A program made the position numbers and the translations under genes. Positions 31,901 to 43,891 of a stretch of 64,000 nt of DNA are shown here, piece after piece (the first letter of the stretch is position 1; every line of letters begins with the position of its first letter). Source of the stretch: Bostrychus sinensis (lineage: Eukaryota; Chordata; Actinopteri; Gobiiformes; Eleotridae). The DNA is taken from NCBI GenBank assembly GCA_020698575.1, contig CM036243.1, positions 34,623,903 to 34,687,902 on the forward strand, given 5' to 3'. Below the pieces are notes generated by a model. The model was not told the origin of the DNA and searched no databases. It was given only the letters and a program-made list of their open reading frames with translations.

Positions 31901-34900
31901 AGCTCAAACACAAATGTAACACCAGAGAAAGCAACAAACTGCTGAAAATTAAAACTGTCATGGGATTAATCTTCACCATACACCGCGTGGGGCAGGAGGA
32001 GCTCACTGTGCTCAGGTAAAGATCACCTGTCTCTGTAAATACAGCCGCATGTGCGTCACGTGACTCATGTGCGCTGCTACTTCTCTCTGCATCAAATTAG
32101 TGACATTAAAATGAGGTTATGGGACATATATAGTTTTTTGTGTTTGTTTTTTGACTGAAACATCAGTTACATTATTTAAAAACACCGCGGGTCCCGCTGA
32201 TAAATCGCTAAATCCTTGTCTTAACCCTGTATTTCAAAGCGATGTTTTCCACAAACTTTAACGGTGGATATCTCCGTGATTACTGGGGCTAACGACATAA
32301 AACAAACACTGGCATAAAGTTTAGGGTCCTTTCTGTCAGCGCAAAATGGTGAAACTATTTAGTTACAACATAAATACAAAAGAAATGGCAACAAAATAAC
32401 AAGGCGTGAGGCACTGCCATTAGGTGAGCAAATTTTATGTACCCTACATTATTTTAAAGCACAACCACAAGGTGAACGAAATACAAAAGAACTCTGTCGT
32501 AACTCTTAAAATGGTCATAAATGCAGAATATACGTCTTTGTTGCTGCCATGTTACCCATAAAGACGACGTATCATGGTAAACTCCTCCTACCCCTTGGTT
32601 TTAAGTGTGCATCTGGAAACGCTCCGTTTGGAGGGGGTACAGCCCTTCGCCTTAGCCCTCGCCCTCACTGCAAAAGAGAATTGGGATAGCCCTTCGTCTC
32701 TCGTGAACGCGCAAAATGAAGGGCTAGGGCTAAGGCAAAGGGCTAAGGGGTAGAAATGGGATCCAGCCTAAATAAGGTCAAACCAGGACTAAAACTAAGC
32801 TCAGTCCAAAACCAGTACTAAACTAGCAACAAACCAGGTCTTAACTAGAACTAAACTAGGTCTAAACCAAGTCTAAATAAGGTCAAACCAGGACTAAAAC
32901 CAGAATTAAACTAAGACTAAGCTCAGTCCAAAACCAGTACTAAACTAGCAACAAACCAGGTCTTAACTAGAACTAAACTAGGTCTAAATCAGGTCAAACC
33001 AGGACTAAACTAAGACTAAGCAGAGTCTAAAACCAGGACTAAACTGAGACTAAACCAGGTCTAAGTCCAAACCAATCCTAAATTAGGCCCTAGTTATCAC
33101 ATGATCCAGATATTTCACTTCACTACAACTATTATTAAATTACTTTGAAGTAACAATACTCTACCCACTTGTGTTTATCTATAGGTGACTTATGGAGGCT
33201 CAGAGCTGTGCTGGAGCATCTAAACTGCCTGGTTTAACTCGTTTGAAGCTCAAAAGCAAACATTACTCACCCTACTATCCTCCTCTAGGGTTACAAAGGT
33301 CTTTTAAGTCTCAAAGGGCTTATTGTTGTTATGTTTGTGTGCTTCTGGACATTAAATTGTGCTTTAAAATATTTTTATTAATTATAATATGTGTGTTTTT
33401 TTCCAGGCTTTCTCTCAGGTTTTCAAAGTGGTGGCAGAAAATGTGGCCAGTGGTCTGAATGTGGTTCTCCAGTACATCTCACATTTATTTGAAACTGCAG
33501 GAGTCAGAGGTACGTCATGAAGCGCTGCTGTACTGTATGTGGCCTCAGTACATACAGCTTACTTCACTTGTCTTGCTAAATAAATGCTAATTCTTAATCC
33601 TCCAATGTATGTATGTGAACCCAGGTGCATGAAAAATTACCTGCTTTATCAAACATTTGGGCTGTGCTCGACCAAAGAAATCCAATCCACTTTAATTATA
33701 TGGAACATTTTATAAACAAAGACAGTTTCCAAAGTGCTGCACATAGAACAACAGTATAAAAAGCAATGAATAAATATTTAGCTTCACTAGTCCCCATTAA
33801 AAATAATAAAACCAGCACTGTGTTATAGCTCATTTGGTAGAGCTGTGGTGCATATACAGGGCAACTATAGCCTGCCTCAGCGACGTTGGTTCAAGTCCAG
33901 ACTACGTCACTTTGCCGAATGTCTCTCTTTCCTGTCACTTCTCCACTATATACTGTCTAATAAACCTAAAAAATGGCCTAAAAATCAGTAAAACCACTAA
34001 AATAACAATTAATAATAAGTAAAAACAATAGATTATTACAATAAAATAAAATAAAAAGACAACAGTAGACCACGCAACTCACGGCGAGTTAAAAGCCAGA
34101 GAATAAAAGTGGGTCTCGACCAAAAATTACTGTCGTTTTCTTGAAAATTAAAAATAGCACAGAGGTGTAGCTCAGCACATATACAAAAGTACTAGCTCTG
34201 AGCTAATATATTTGGCTCTGAGCTAAAACATTTAGCAATATAGTGTATATACAGTATATTTACTTATACTATAATACTTTTGGCAATATAGTGTATATAC
34301 AGTATATTTACTTGTACTATAATACTTTTGGAAATATAATGTATATACAGTATACAGTATATTTACTTGTACTATACTTTAGGAAATATAATGTATATAC
34401 AGTATACAGTATATTTACTTGTACTATACTTTAGGAAATATAATGTATATACAGTATACAGTATATTTACTTGTACTATACTTTAGGAAATATAATGTAT
34501 ATACAGTATACAGTATATTTACTTGTACTATAATACTTTAGGAAATATAATGTATATACAGTATACAGTATATTTACTTGTACTATACTTTAGGAAATAT
34601 AATGTATATACAGTATACAGTATATTTACTTGTACTATAATACTTTAGGAAATATAATGTATATACAGTATACAGTATATTTACTTGTACTATAATACTT
34701 TAGGAAATATAATGTATATACAGTATACAGTATATTTACTTGTACTATAATACTTTAGGAAATATAATGTATATACAGTATACAGTATATTTACTTGTAC
34801 TATAATACTTTAGGAAATATAATGTATATACAGTATACAGTATATTTACTTGTACTATAATACTTTAGGAAATATAATGTATATGTCGACTACAGACTGT

Positions 34901-36832
34901 CTGGGTCCTGACAGTTTGCCGAATGTCTCTCCTCGCTCTCTCCCTAATTTCCTGTTACTCTGACCTCAATAAAGCCTGAAAAATGGCAGAAAAATATCCT
35001 GGAAAAAATAAAAAATAAAAGTTATCTCTTCCAAAAGCTTCATTTGGTCTTCTACAAAAGTTTACTGTCTCTTCGTACCTTGACCTGTTTGGGAGAGTCA
35101 GGAGATGTTACAGTGATGGCTCCTGTCAGATGATTTAAACAGGTTTTCGGCTGTTCTCTGCCTGGAGGGTAGGGGAACAACGCCATCTGCAGCCTGACTT
35201 CTTTCAGGACAGCATCCCAGGTCTACGAAAGCTGGTAGGCCTCCTCGTCTCAGTTTACTGTCCTGTGAACGTGTTGCAGAAATGGCTGATTTTAGGTTTT
35301 AATCGTCAATTTTGGACCATGGCAAGAGGGAAAGGCACATCATGGACTTGGATAATGCAAAAATAATCAGGATGGAGGATAATAAACACTGACGTTGGGT
35401 TAAGGAGAAGCTTTCACAGACCTGGGTTAGTGTCCTGAAGAGGTCAGGCTGCAAATGGACTGAGGAGCCATCCCAAACGTGTCGAGGTGTGAAAGGTACT
35501 GCTCTGTTTTAAAAAGGAAATCTCTTTATAAAAAATATAGTCATAAATTAAAGCAGCTTTGTTGATGCGAAGAGTGGATGCAACTAATCCACCGATAACA
35601 TTTTAGTCGACCAAGACCTCACTGACTAATTAGTCGACTAAATCAGTGTTTCCCAACCAGGGGTACGGGGACCCCTAGAGGTATGCAAGCACACTGCAGG
35701 GGGTACGTGGAGTTATATGATCATTTATAGGACCTTTATATATATTTGGCTTTCAAAGACTAAAATAAACCTAAATCAGGCCTAAACCAGAGCTGAGAAA
35801 GATGGGATACTAAAGAAGGACAAAACCGGGACTAAACCAGGACTAAACCGGGACTAAACCGGGACTAAACCGGGACTAAACCGGGACTAAACCAGGACTA
35901 AAACAGGACTAAAACAGGACTAAAACAGAAGTAAACCAGGAAAAAAAACTGGAATAAACTGAATCAGGACAAAACCAAGACTAAATCAGTATTACAGCAG
36001 GAGCCGGGACCAAGCCAGGACTAAACTAAGATTAAACCAGGTCTAAAACGGAACTAAACCAGGAAAAAAAAACAGCTCTAAACCAGAATCTAGGTCTAAA
36101 CCAAATCTATATCAGGTCAAACCAGGACTGAAAAACCATGCCCAAAACCAGATCTAAACTAAGACTAAATCAAGACTAAACCAGAGCTGAGCCGGGTACA
36201 AACTAGAACTAAACTAGGTTTAAACCAGGACTAAACTAAGACTAAAACCAGAACAAAACTAAGACTAAATGAAAACTAAACCAGGAGCTGGGTCCAAACC
36301 AGAACTAAGCCAGGTCCAAACCAGGACTACATCAGGTCTTGAACTCAAACCCAAAAAATGTTGGGAAACGCTGACCAAAGCTCCCAGAGGCTGTCAGCTG
36401 CATTAACATCAGTATTTTGTTGGATTATCTTATATATTACTTCTTATATATTTTCCAGTGACGTTGCCGGCCCGCGTGACGCCGTCCGGAGTCATCTTTG
36501 TGGCCCAGTGGATCCTCGTCGCCCTGCTCACCTACTGGATCATCTCCCTCACCTTCCAGATCGTCGGCTCCACGCTCAGACGCGCCCTCTGGCTCCTCAA
36601 ACTCACTGCGGCCTTGATTATCTTCGTGCTCATCTTGAGGGACTACAGCGTCGGGACGGAGACCATGGCCATCCGACTGACCGCGCTGGTGCTGGTGTGC
36701 ATCCTGTTGGGCGTGGGGTCGAGCGGCGGGGCGACCAGCGCGGAGGATAAAACGGCAGATTTAGAGAAACAAGTGAGGATTTTAGAAAGACGTTTACGAG
36801 AAATGGAGAGGTGGAGGAGGACAGAGGAGTGA
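28940..36832 (+). CDS. tmem109: TMEM109 (mitsugumin-23) orthologue
   Basis: Coding exons 28940-29167, 33407-33509 and 36459-36832 (TGA) join in frame to 234 residues, close to the mammalian length as I recall it. Order: signal peptide (about 1-31, CFGWVFVLYGLCSASMLLSV); lumenal region; amphipathic segment in exon 2 (QVFKVVAENVASGLNVVLQ); three membrane segments near 122-144, 150-171 and 177-195 (VAQWILVALLTYWIISL, LWLLKLTAALIIFVLIL, LTALVLVCILLGVG); C-terminal coiled coil about 205-232 (DLEKQVRILERRLREMER). The family forms a cation-channel-like complex in ER and nuclear membranes. The ATG at 28940 is chosen because it starts the signal peptide; the frame is open upstream but only from a GTG. 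Intron 1 holds nested transposons, intron 2 a SINE, a minisatellite and a hAT-like element. I am fairly sure of the orthology from topology and motif order. Confidence 0.88.
29280..29558. repeat. CTAAACCAGG array, left of the Harbinger-like insertion
   Basis: Degenerate CTAAACCAGGA units. The array continues after the insertion at 32769-33090. Confidence 0.85.
29559..32768. mobile_element. Harbinger-like element, TAA target duplication
   Basis: The 3210 bp element has left end GGCCCAATCCCATTTCTC and right end (reverse complement) GGCTGGATCCCATTTCTACC. TAA occurs at 29556-29558 and 32769-32771, as in PIF/Harbinger insertions. Subterminal C-rich blocks (CCCCTACCCCTTCCCC; CCCTTCGCC) repeat inverted on the right side. 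No transposase is recognised. The superfamily call rests on the 3 bp TAA and on end symmetry only. Confidence 0.65.
29790..31867. mobile_element. Inner inverted-repeat element with GATCTGGCCC tandem blocks
   Basis: Left end CATCCCAGACAGCAAAATGC and right end AAATGCTGTCTGGGATG form inverted ends of about 30 bases that extend into CTGGGCCGG. Both subterminal regions are dense in GGATCTGGCCCAGATCTGG-like words. The middle has three diverged blocks with GAATCCAG and AGAAGCTACAGAAAA words (30530-31060). No target duplication was resolved. It lies inside the Harbinger-like element. Confidence 0.6.
32769..33095. repeat. CTAAACCAGG array, right of the insertion
   Basis: Units such as GGTCTAAACCAAGTCTAAAT and AGGTCAAACCAGGACTAAA. 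It contains an uninterrupted version of the insertion target near 32848-32895. Confidence 0.85.
33820..33990 (+). mobile_element. tRNA-derived SINE, copy 1
   Basis: The head has a box A-like TAGCTCATTTGGTAGAGCTG and a box B-like GGTTCAAGTCC, followed by a body with GCCGAATGTCTCTC and an A-rich tail. It shares its body with the copies at 34885 and 41388. Confidence 0.65.
34215..34883. repeat. AT-rich minisatellite, 48-55 bp units, about 12 copies
   Basis: The unit includes AATGTATATACAGTATAC and AGTATATTTACTTGTACTAT. The first two copies lack the inner ATACAGT block, so the unit grew from about 48 to 52-55 bp. The array sits directly between a SINE copy and a SINE tail. Confidence 0.95.
34884..35010 (+). 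mobile_element. Truncated SINE tail, copy 2
   Basis: Starts in the SINE body (TGACAGTTTGCCGAATGTCTC) and continues to AATAAAGCCTGAAAAATGGC. The tRNA-like head is missing. Confidence 0.6.
35644..36373. mobile_element. hAT-like element carrying a CTAAACCAGG array
   Basis: Left end CAGTGTTTCCCAACCAGG and right end GTTGGGAAACGCTG are inverted. The flanks GACTAAAT and GACCAAAG agree at 6 of 8 positions, so the target duplication is uncertain. Between the ends lie a short unique head and roughly 550 bp of CTAAACCAGG-type units. It is in TMEM109 intron 2. Confidence 0.65.
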
Positions 36833-38580
36833 TGTGGTGTAGACATTTAAAGGGAGAGGTTGGTGTTTAGTGAAAGGAGGTCTGTGAGATATTTCGGCAA
36901 AGTTAACTGTGGGTCTGGAGAAGCAGAAAGGAGCAATGACATGGGTGCTAATGGGGTCAGTAAAAACAGAACTTCAGCTTTTACAACTTCAGAAACTCTT
37001 CAGTGCAAGTGTGTGTGTTGCCTAGAACGGATTTCCTGTCATTTATTTTCACACATGACTTATTTTTATGTTTCCTCATTTGTACAACACCAGAACTCAT
37101 GCACTCCCCACGACAAGCTCTTTAAGGTAGTAATAGTAGATACAAGCTCCTCAGTGTGGCTTTTAAATGTGCAAAAGTCTTGGGCAGGTTTTTAACATGA
37201 ACTATTAACAAAGAAATGTGTATGAAAAATATAGAAAATTGCAAATCAAACGTATAACAGGGTTCCCGCAGGGCATTAAAAGTCACTAAACTGATTTTGA
37301 GAAAATTAAGGCCTTAAATGGAATTAAAAAGCAATCAATTTGATTATAACAGGCATTAAAAATGTACATGGTTTTGAAGTAAAATTGCTGACATTATTAG
37401 TTTTATTTGTGAAAATATAAATATGTATATAAATAATACATTTTCATAGCCTACACTAGTGAGATAGACAGTGAGATAGACAAATCACCCAAACATCAGA
37501 TTTTCAACATTATTAGTGCTTACCATACTTGCAAATAAATGTTGAATTAAAGCTGCTGCAATTGTAGGTTTGTGGCATTAAAAAGCATTAACTTAGACTG
37601 ATGATGCTGATACCTGCAGGAACCATGTACAACTACAAACACACAGAGTGTAGACGTCTTGCGAAAGAAAGAAGTCATGCGAGAGAAAAAAATGGTAGGT
37701 GTGAAAATCTGTAGGAAATGGCTCTGTTCACACTGCTGACAAAGGCACTGCTGACAAAGCCACTGCAGCAGAACAAGCCATAGTTTACTTTCATTTCAAC
37801 TTTTACATCCTGTGGTGGATTTCATAAACTCTGAAGCACCATTAAAGGTCTCCTATTTCTGCTTAAGTGACTTTTCTGAGCATTTAACCATGTGATAATA
37901 TTGTTTCCTGCTGTATGCTGAGGCGCCGCACTTCTCAAGAGCTGAAAACGCTCGGTCTCACTGCGACAGGGGCCGACAGACGCCTAATCCTCTCCAAAAG
38001 AAGAAGTTTTTCATGCCTATATACATTATTTTAAGTTATAAAACCTGAAATACTAATGCAAAAGTGTCCAAACTGCGCTAACAACTCTCCAAAAGCATCC
38101 CATAGAACCACATTTACTCAACACTGAACTCTCCCTTTAAACCTCTCAGGACTTGTGTGTGAGTTTGTGTTTTTTCTTATCAATGCAGTTCACCTTTTAA
38201 GCCTTTACCTTTGTGTTGCTTTTTGAAGACTTACTTAAATAATAACACTTTTTATTCATTTGTTGGAGAAGGACCAACAAAAGCAGCTTTATTCAAAATG
38301 CTGGAATTTCTTTATACTTGAACTTTGTGGCTTTTTGATACGATATTTTAAGGATTTCTTGTTGTTTCCATGTCTTACCGTCCATTTTTTTGTCTAATTT
38401 CTCACTATATCGCACTTTACTATCTGCATCCTGGCTCTCCTAGGATCATTATTTTTCTACTATGCATTGTCTTTAAGCAGCGCTTCATCATGATTTGTGT
38501 AATGTCATAAAACCAAATGATACTTTCTGTCTTGTTTTTAATAATAATATAATAAAATGATTTTTAAAATGGCTGCCTGT
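36833..38580 (+). other. Probable TMEM109 3' UTR with repeats
   Basis: After the stop at 36830-36832 no further exon is seen. An AATAAA at 38551-38556 is a candidate polyadenylation signal. A hAT-like MITE (37257-37625; ends AGGGTTCCCGCAGGGC and CCTGCAGGAACC) and a diverged repeat copy (37843-38100) lie within. Confidence 0.4.
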
Positions 38581-38624
38581 TACTGGTCAGGACACTCTTC
38601 ATTCAGGGATGCACAATATCTTAA

Positions 38625-38770
38625 GAGTTGTTCCCAACCTTTTTAGGTTTTGTGTACCCCCTGGACTGGATTTAGACCTGGTTTGGACCCTGCTTAGTCC
38701 TGGTTTAGTCTTGGTTTAGTTCTGTTTTAAGACCTGGTTTATTCCTGATTGAGTTAGTAGGAGACCATCC
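38625..38770. repeat. hAT-like end with a short CTGGTTTAG array
   Basis: TTCCCAACCTTTTTAGG and TTTGTGTACCCCCTGG are followed by TGGTTTAGTCTTGG-type units. Confidence 0.65.
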
Positions 38771-39169
38771 TCTTCTACACAAATTCATCACAGCTTATCC
38801 TCGCTGCAGGTTGCATTGTGGTACAGCTGCTCTCAATCAGGTTCACCCCACTGGGCATTTTTAGAGGTTAACTTGGTAATAATGCATGTATCTGGGCTTT
38901 GGGAGGAAGGAAGGAAGGAAGCCAGACCTACTGTGGCCCCTGGGAAAAATAACAGAAAACATCTTACACAAGTCTCAACAGTGGACTTGTGTTTGAGATG
39001 TTTACTGGAGAACGCATACGAGTTTAAGCATGTTCACTACGCTTAAATAATCTTTGTTTAATGCCTCGCCAAAATTATAATGGATTTACTGAGAATTTCA
39101 CAGGTTACTGCTTGATCTGTTACTACAGGAGTCATCTTTTAGACCAGAGAACTGAATCTCGCAGTGGTA

Positions 39170-39625
39170 AAAAGATGTTTTTTCCTGGTTTAGTTCTGGT
39201 TTTAGACTTTTTTTCCCTGGTTTCAGACCTGTTTTTTCCTGGTTTAGTTCTGGTTTTAAATGTTTTTTTTTCCTGGTTTTAAATCTGTTTTTTCCTGGTT
39301 TAGTTCTGGTTTTAAATGTTTTTTTTTCCTGGTTTTAGATTTTTTTTCCTGGTTTAGTTCAGGTTTTAGACCTTTTTTCCCTGGTTTCAGACCTGTTTTT
39401 TCCTGGTTTAGTTCTGGTTTTAAATGTTTTTTTTTTTCTGGTTTTAGATCTGTTTTTTTTCCTGGTTTAGTTCAGGTTTTAGACCTGTTTTTTAGTTGTG
39501 GTTGTAGACATTTTTTCCCCTGGTTTCAGACCTGTTTTTTCCTGGTTTAGTTCTGGTTTTAGATCTAGTTTATTTCTTGTTAAGTGCTGGTTTTAAACCT
39601 GGTTTATACCTGGTTTAGTCCCTTA
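39170..39625. repeat. TTTTCCTGGTTTAG array
   Basis: Units such as TTTTTTCCTGGTTTAGTTCT and GGTTTTAGACCTG form a T-rich variant of the family. The open frames across it reflect repetition. Confidence 0.85.
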
Positions 39626-39852
39626 CAGTAGGTTACAGTAGGTTGTCTATTCCATTCCCAATGAATAAAATGCATCTGAAAAAACTGAACCTGAATCAAT
39701 AAAAACAACACTGTCAACATAAGACACATCATTCCAGATATTACTCATACTCGTGTTTATTTGAACTGTAAAAGACTGAAAAAGTGTCTGACAAATCAGT
39801 TTGAGGCAGTTGTTTCCAGAAGGAGGTGAGTCTCCTGAGTGTTTTTGAGAAC

Positions 39853-40492
39853 TTCGGATGCGTTCACACTGGTTGTAAAAGTGAAGAGATTTTGTCTATT
39901 TCTAGTCGCAGTTTAACCACAGTAACATCACACAACTCTCAAATTTCAACATCAACATGAAACTTAAATTCTTAAGAAAACTAACTTAAACAGGAAGTTA
40001 GCTTGTTTCTTTGCTGTTTTGTTTGCATTTTTTTCTCTCTGGAGCTCCTTGTATACATTTTGAAGTAAGTTTTTTCTGCCATTCATCCACTCTGCCATGA
40101 CAAAAATCAAGAAATAAAGCCATTGCTAGCTTGTTGTTATTGCAATGCGCCGCTTTCTTGTGAGACTCGAGACTGGGTCGACGATGTTGTTTTTGGCTCA
40201 GAGACAGCAGGGGGCACTGCAGCAAAGTAAATGGTAAATGGTCATATTTATATAGTGCTTCTCTACCTTCATGGGCACTCAAAGCGCTCTACATCAAGGA
40301 ACCATTCACCCATTCACACTCACATTCATACCCCAGTGTGCGCAGACACTGGAGGCAAGGCGGGTTAAGTGTCTTGCCCATGGACACAACGGCAGTATGC
40401 AACAATGGGAGTGGGGTTTGAACCACCAAGTTGCATAGTTCCCCTTTGATAATGTTTTTGAGCACTTTTGATTCCGGTGTGAACGCAGCCAC
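39853..40492. mobile_element. Inverted-repeat element with GCGTTCACACTGG ends and a nested repeat
   Basis: Left GGATGCGTTCACACTGG and right CCGGTGTGAACGCAGCC are inverted. A separate dispersed fish repeat is nested at about 40227-40440 (AATGGTAAATGGTCATATTT, CACTCAAAGCGCTCTACATC). Confidence 0.6.
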
Positions 40493-40859
40493 ATTCAGTA
40501 ACAGGTAGGATTTAAAAATGGTCACTTGGTTTTCACAGTTTTATCTTGTCTTTAGTTTAAAATGAGAGGTAGGGTGGGAGCCTTAAATGCAGGATGGAAG
40601 ATACCGGCCCTGTCCACACATATACAGATCTTTTAGTGTCACTTTGATCCATACCTACAGTTTTAGACAGTCACATGTTTGCCCTGAATATGAATAATAA
40701 GGTCTTCTCTTGTTGGCTGTTGGTCTACGCGGCTTGTCGACATTAACTTAGTGGTGGATAGAAATCCTAACGGTGTCTGTTTGAGCACCGGCTACGTCTG
40801 CGTACTCAGAGAAACAGCACAAATAAAGACAGAAATAGGGAAAACAAAGTGACCTTTTT

Positions 40860-41095
40860 AGAGACAGTTTTAGATCTGGTTTAGTCCTTGCTTCATCCTG
40901 GTTTAGACCTCTTTTAGACCTGGTTTAGTTCTAGCTTAGACCTGTTTTAGAGTGGGTTTAGTCCTTGATTCACCTCTTTTGGACCTGGTTTAGACCTGGC
41001 TTAGATCTGTTTTAAACCTGGTTTTGTTCTGGTTTACTTTTGGTTTAGACCTGGTTTGATCCTGGTTTAGTTCAGGGTTAGACCTGGTTTAGCTC
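40860..41095. repeat. CTGGTTTAG array
   Basis: Degenerate TAGACCTGGTTTAGTTCTGG units. It abuts the MITE that begins near 41093. Confidence 0.8.
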
Positions 41096-41622
41096 TGTAT
41101 TGATGCGTTTTTGCAACATTACAATACATATCGATTACAATTGTTTTGATATAATTCAAACAATATCAGAAGATTTAAAATGATATGATTCAATATGATC
41201 TTCAAGTCCATACAACAACTTTTTGCCAAAAATCATAAAAGTTTACCTTCAAATCCAGCAGTGCAGCTGGGGTCGATTATGTCCAGCTGACAGAGAGAGA
41301 ACCAAAGTTTTATATAACCTTTTTTCATCAAAAACACAATATTTTTCCAAAAAGATATATCTGGTTTTATTTTTTCTTGCTGCTGTAGGGCTCAGTGGTA
41401 GAGCTGCAGCAGATGGGCAGGGCAACTACAGCCTGCCTCTGCGTCATGGGTTTGAGTCTGAACTCCGACAGTTTGCCTGAATGTCTCTACCAACTCTCTC
41501 CCCAGTTTCCTACTGTAGTCTGTCCTATCAATAAAGCCTAAAAAGCGTATTGTTAAAGTTGTATTGTAGGAATTAAAAAAATGAGCAGTCGCTATAGTAA
41601 CTGTATCGTTACAGCCCTGGCG
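41093..41622. mobile_element. MITE (CGATAC family) interrupted by SINE copy 3
   Basis: The MITE left part has TTTTTGCAACATTACAATAC and the right end GTAACTGTATCGTTACAGCCC. A complete-looking SINE at about 41388-41545 splits it: box A-like GGGCTCAGTGGTAGAGCTG, box B-like GGGTTTGAGTCTG, body GCCTGAATGTCTCTACC, tail CAATAAAGCCTAAAAAG. Confidence 0.65.
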
Positions 41623-42690
41623 ATTACAGTCTGTTATGAGAATGGAAATGTTTTTCTAGTTTATAAAATATCTGTATTAGTGTGAACAAGGCCGCTTACA
41701 AACATGGGAGTCGTTCTGGTGTCTCACAAACTCCCTGCACATCCAAATAGATTTACTACAACACCTTTATACACACACTTACAGTACTGTCTTTAAACAA
41801 ATGTACGTATCCACATCATGTGTTAAAACAACATCCAAGATTTTTTGTGACATCGAAGTGAAAAGAAAGACAAGAATAAATAAACTAAATCTGTTTGTAA
41901 AATATACACGTCAAACCCAAGGCCTGGTGCAGCATATTATGACTTCAAATGCATTTTATTTGTTAGTATTTTGTTTTTACAGCTTAGAAAAGTTAAAAAA
42001 AGAAGTCAAAATTTTCACTATAAAGGCACAAAAATGAGCAAAATGGTCGGCCTTGAATGTGACGTGTCGCATTCAAAGTAACGGAGAACTTCCCGACATA
42101 ATAACTGTGGGAATAAAGCTACAGATTTATGCATTGTCCTGTGGTAAAGAGGTAATAGTTGACCGCAAATAGGTACAAAACATACTTTAAAGAGTCTGAT
42201 GCTGCTTGGTTTGATTTCCAAGGGGCGGAGCTAACAGAGGCGGAGTAACCAATCAGAGAAACAAAGGGCGGGACATAAGCAACATCAAGGATTAAAAAAA
42301 AGATTTAAACGTGTGTATTTTGTTTGAAGGATAGTGGTCAGTATAACAATGCATCATGCACGTAGTGGTTAGTTAAGATACATTAATAAATTAAGATGAG
42401 AAATATCTCACTGGACCAGGGTTAGTTCTTACTTTTGACAAATATTGCTACCGACTTTAACGCACAGATACTGGAAGCTGTGTCTTGGTCTGATCACAGT
42501 TACAGAGGCAGGAGTGGATTAAGGCCACACTGAAAGAAATCTTATAAAACACGTAAACATTTCCAGAAATGAATCAACTTTTTTGAGATTTTAACCATGT
42601 TATAATGTTTCCTCCTCAAAAACACACCTGGACTAAAGGGTCATACACAGAATTTTAAAAATACCAAGGTCCATCGTGTTAGGTTGAGGC
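41623..42690. other. Intergenic DNA
   Basis: AT-rich sequence without a recognised gene. A diverged fragment of the TTTAACCATGTTAT family is at 42575-42650. Confidence 0.35.
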
Positions 42691-42694
42691 CAAG

Positions 42695-42850
42695 TTTCGT
42701 GGGTTAATCCTGGTTTAGTCTTGGTTTAGACCTGATTTAGACCTTGTTTACACAATGTTTAGATCTGGTTTTCTCCTGGTTTAGACCTGATTTAAGCCTG
42801 ATTTAGTCCTGATTTAGTCCTGGTTTAACTGGTTTAGACATGTTTTGGTA
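42695..42850. repeat. CTGGTTTAG array
   Basis: Units of TTAGTCCTGGTTTAG type. A further short array with a hAT-like CAGTGGTTCTCAAC end lies at 43433-43670. Confidence 0.75.
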
Positions 42851-43891
42851 CTAGTGCAAAAGTGTCCAAAACTATTTCTATAAAAGCCTTAAAAAAAGCA
42901 TAATGTGGGACCAAATATGAGATTAATGCATTTGTTAGCTCATCCAATATGGCCACCAGCAGCCTCCACCTCTGACAAAGTAGATTATGCTCAGAACAGT
43001 TCTCTTATGACATTACAACAGATCTTCTCTCTCAGTGTGGCCCTAATGCACACAGTTGTTTTAATTTGTGCCCCCTTTGTCTAAAAACCAAACCAGTTCC
43101 ACAGATATGTTGGTTTTGCACATATAACTTGACCAACTCTTGACTTTTTGACACAGAGCCTCACATGATGAATAGAAAAACATACAAAAACTAAATACAT
43201 TTTGCTTGTTTTGTCATAAAAAGGCGACTGATGTGCGGAGTGCAACATAAAAAAATATCTATTCAATAATATTAAAAATGTTACCAGTAGCTTACAATCG
43301 TAACAGTCTTCTATGGTACTTCCAACATTATGGCAGTCTCATGCAAGTAAAACAAAAGTCTACTGTGTTTTCAATTAAAATACAGAATAATTGTTGTATG
43401 CCTGTTGTTGTAAATGGGAAAGAAGAGGCCCAGTGGTTCTCAACAGATGGATCAGGTCCTAAAAGTGGTCTGTGGGAAGGTTGAGGATGTTAAAGGTGAA
43501 CTACCCAATTTTTTCCCCACTAATTGGATCAGAGAAAGCCAGGACCTGGTTTAGTCCTGGTTTAGTCTTGGTTTGACCTGGTTTAGTCTGAGTTTAGCTC
43601 TGCTATGGTATGATTTAGTTCAGGTTTAGTCCTGGTTTAGACCTGGCTTAGTCCTGGTTTAGTTCTGGTTTTGGACCCCGCCAGAACCACAGAGCTCTTT
43701 AATCAACAGGTGATATACAATCATTTAAGTACAAGGTGTTACAAGGTGTTGTAGGATTTTACAAATAAAAAACTAACTTAAATCAAACTTAATAGTGCTG
43801 CACTCATGTGGCCCTCAGGTACATCAGTTAAATTTATTCATTTTCAGCGTTTAAGTTTTGAGAGGGCTAATGTTAAATTTTAAGTCGTGTA

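Noticed and set aside
33820..33990. tRNA gene
   Set aside because: Box A- and box B-like words are present, but the acceptor stem does not fold and a SINE body follows; the copy at 41388 behaves the same way.
34215..34883. Regular repeats suggesting a CRISPR-like array
   Set aside because: Units are contiguous without unique spacers and the context is a fish intron; it is a minisatellite.
39260..39550. Phenylalanine-rich open frame
   Set aside because: It translates the TTTTTTCCTGGTTTAG array and has no gene-like features.
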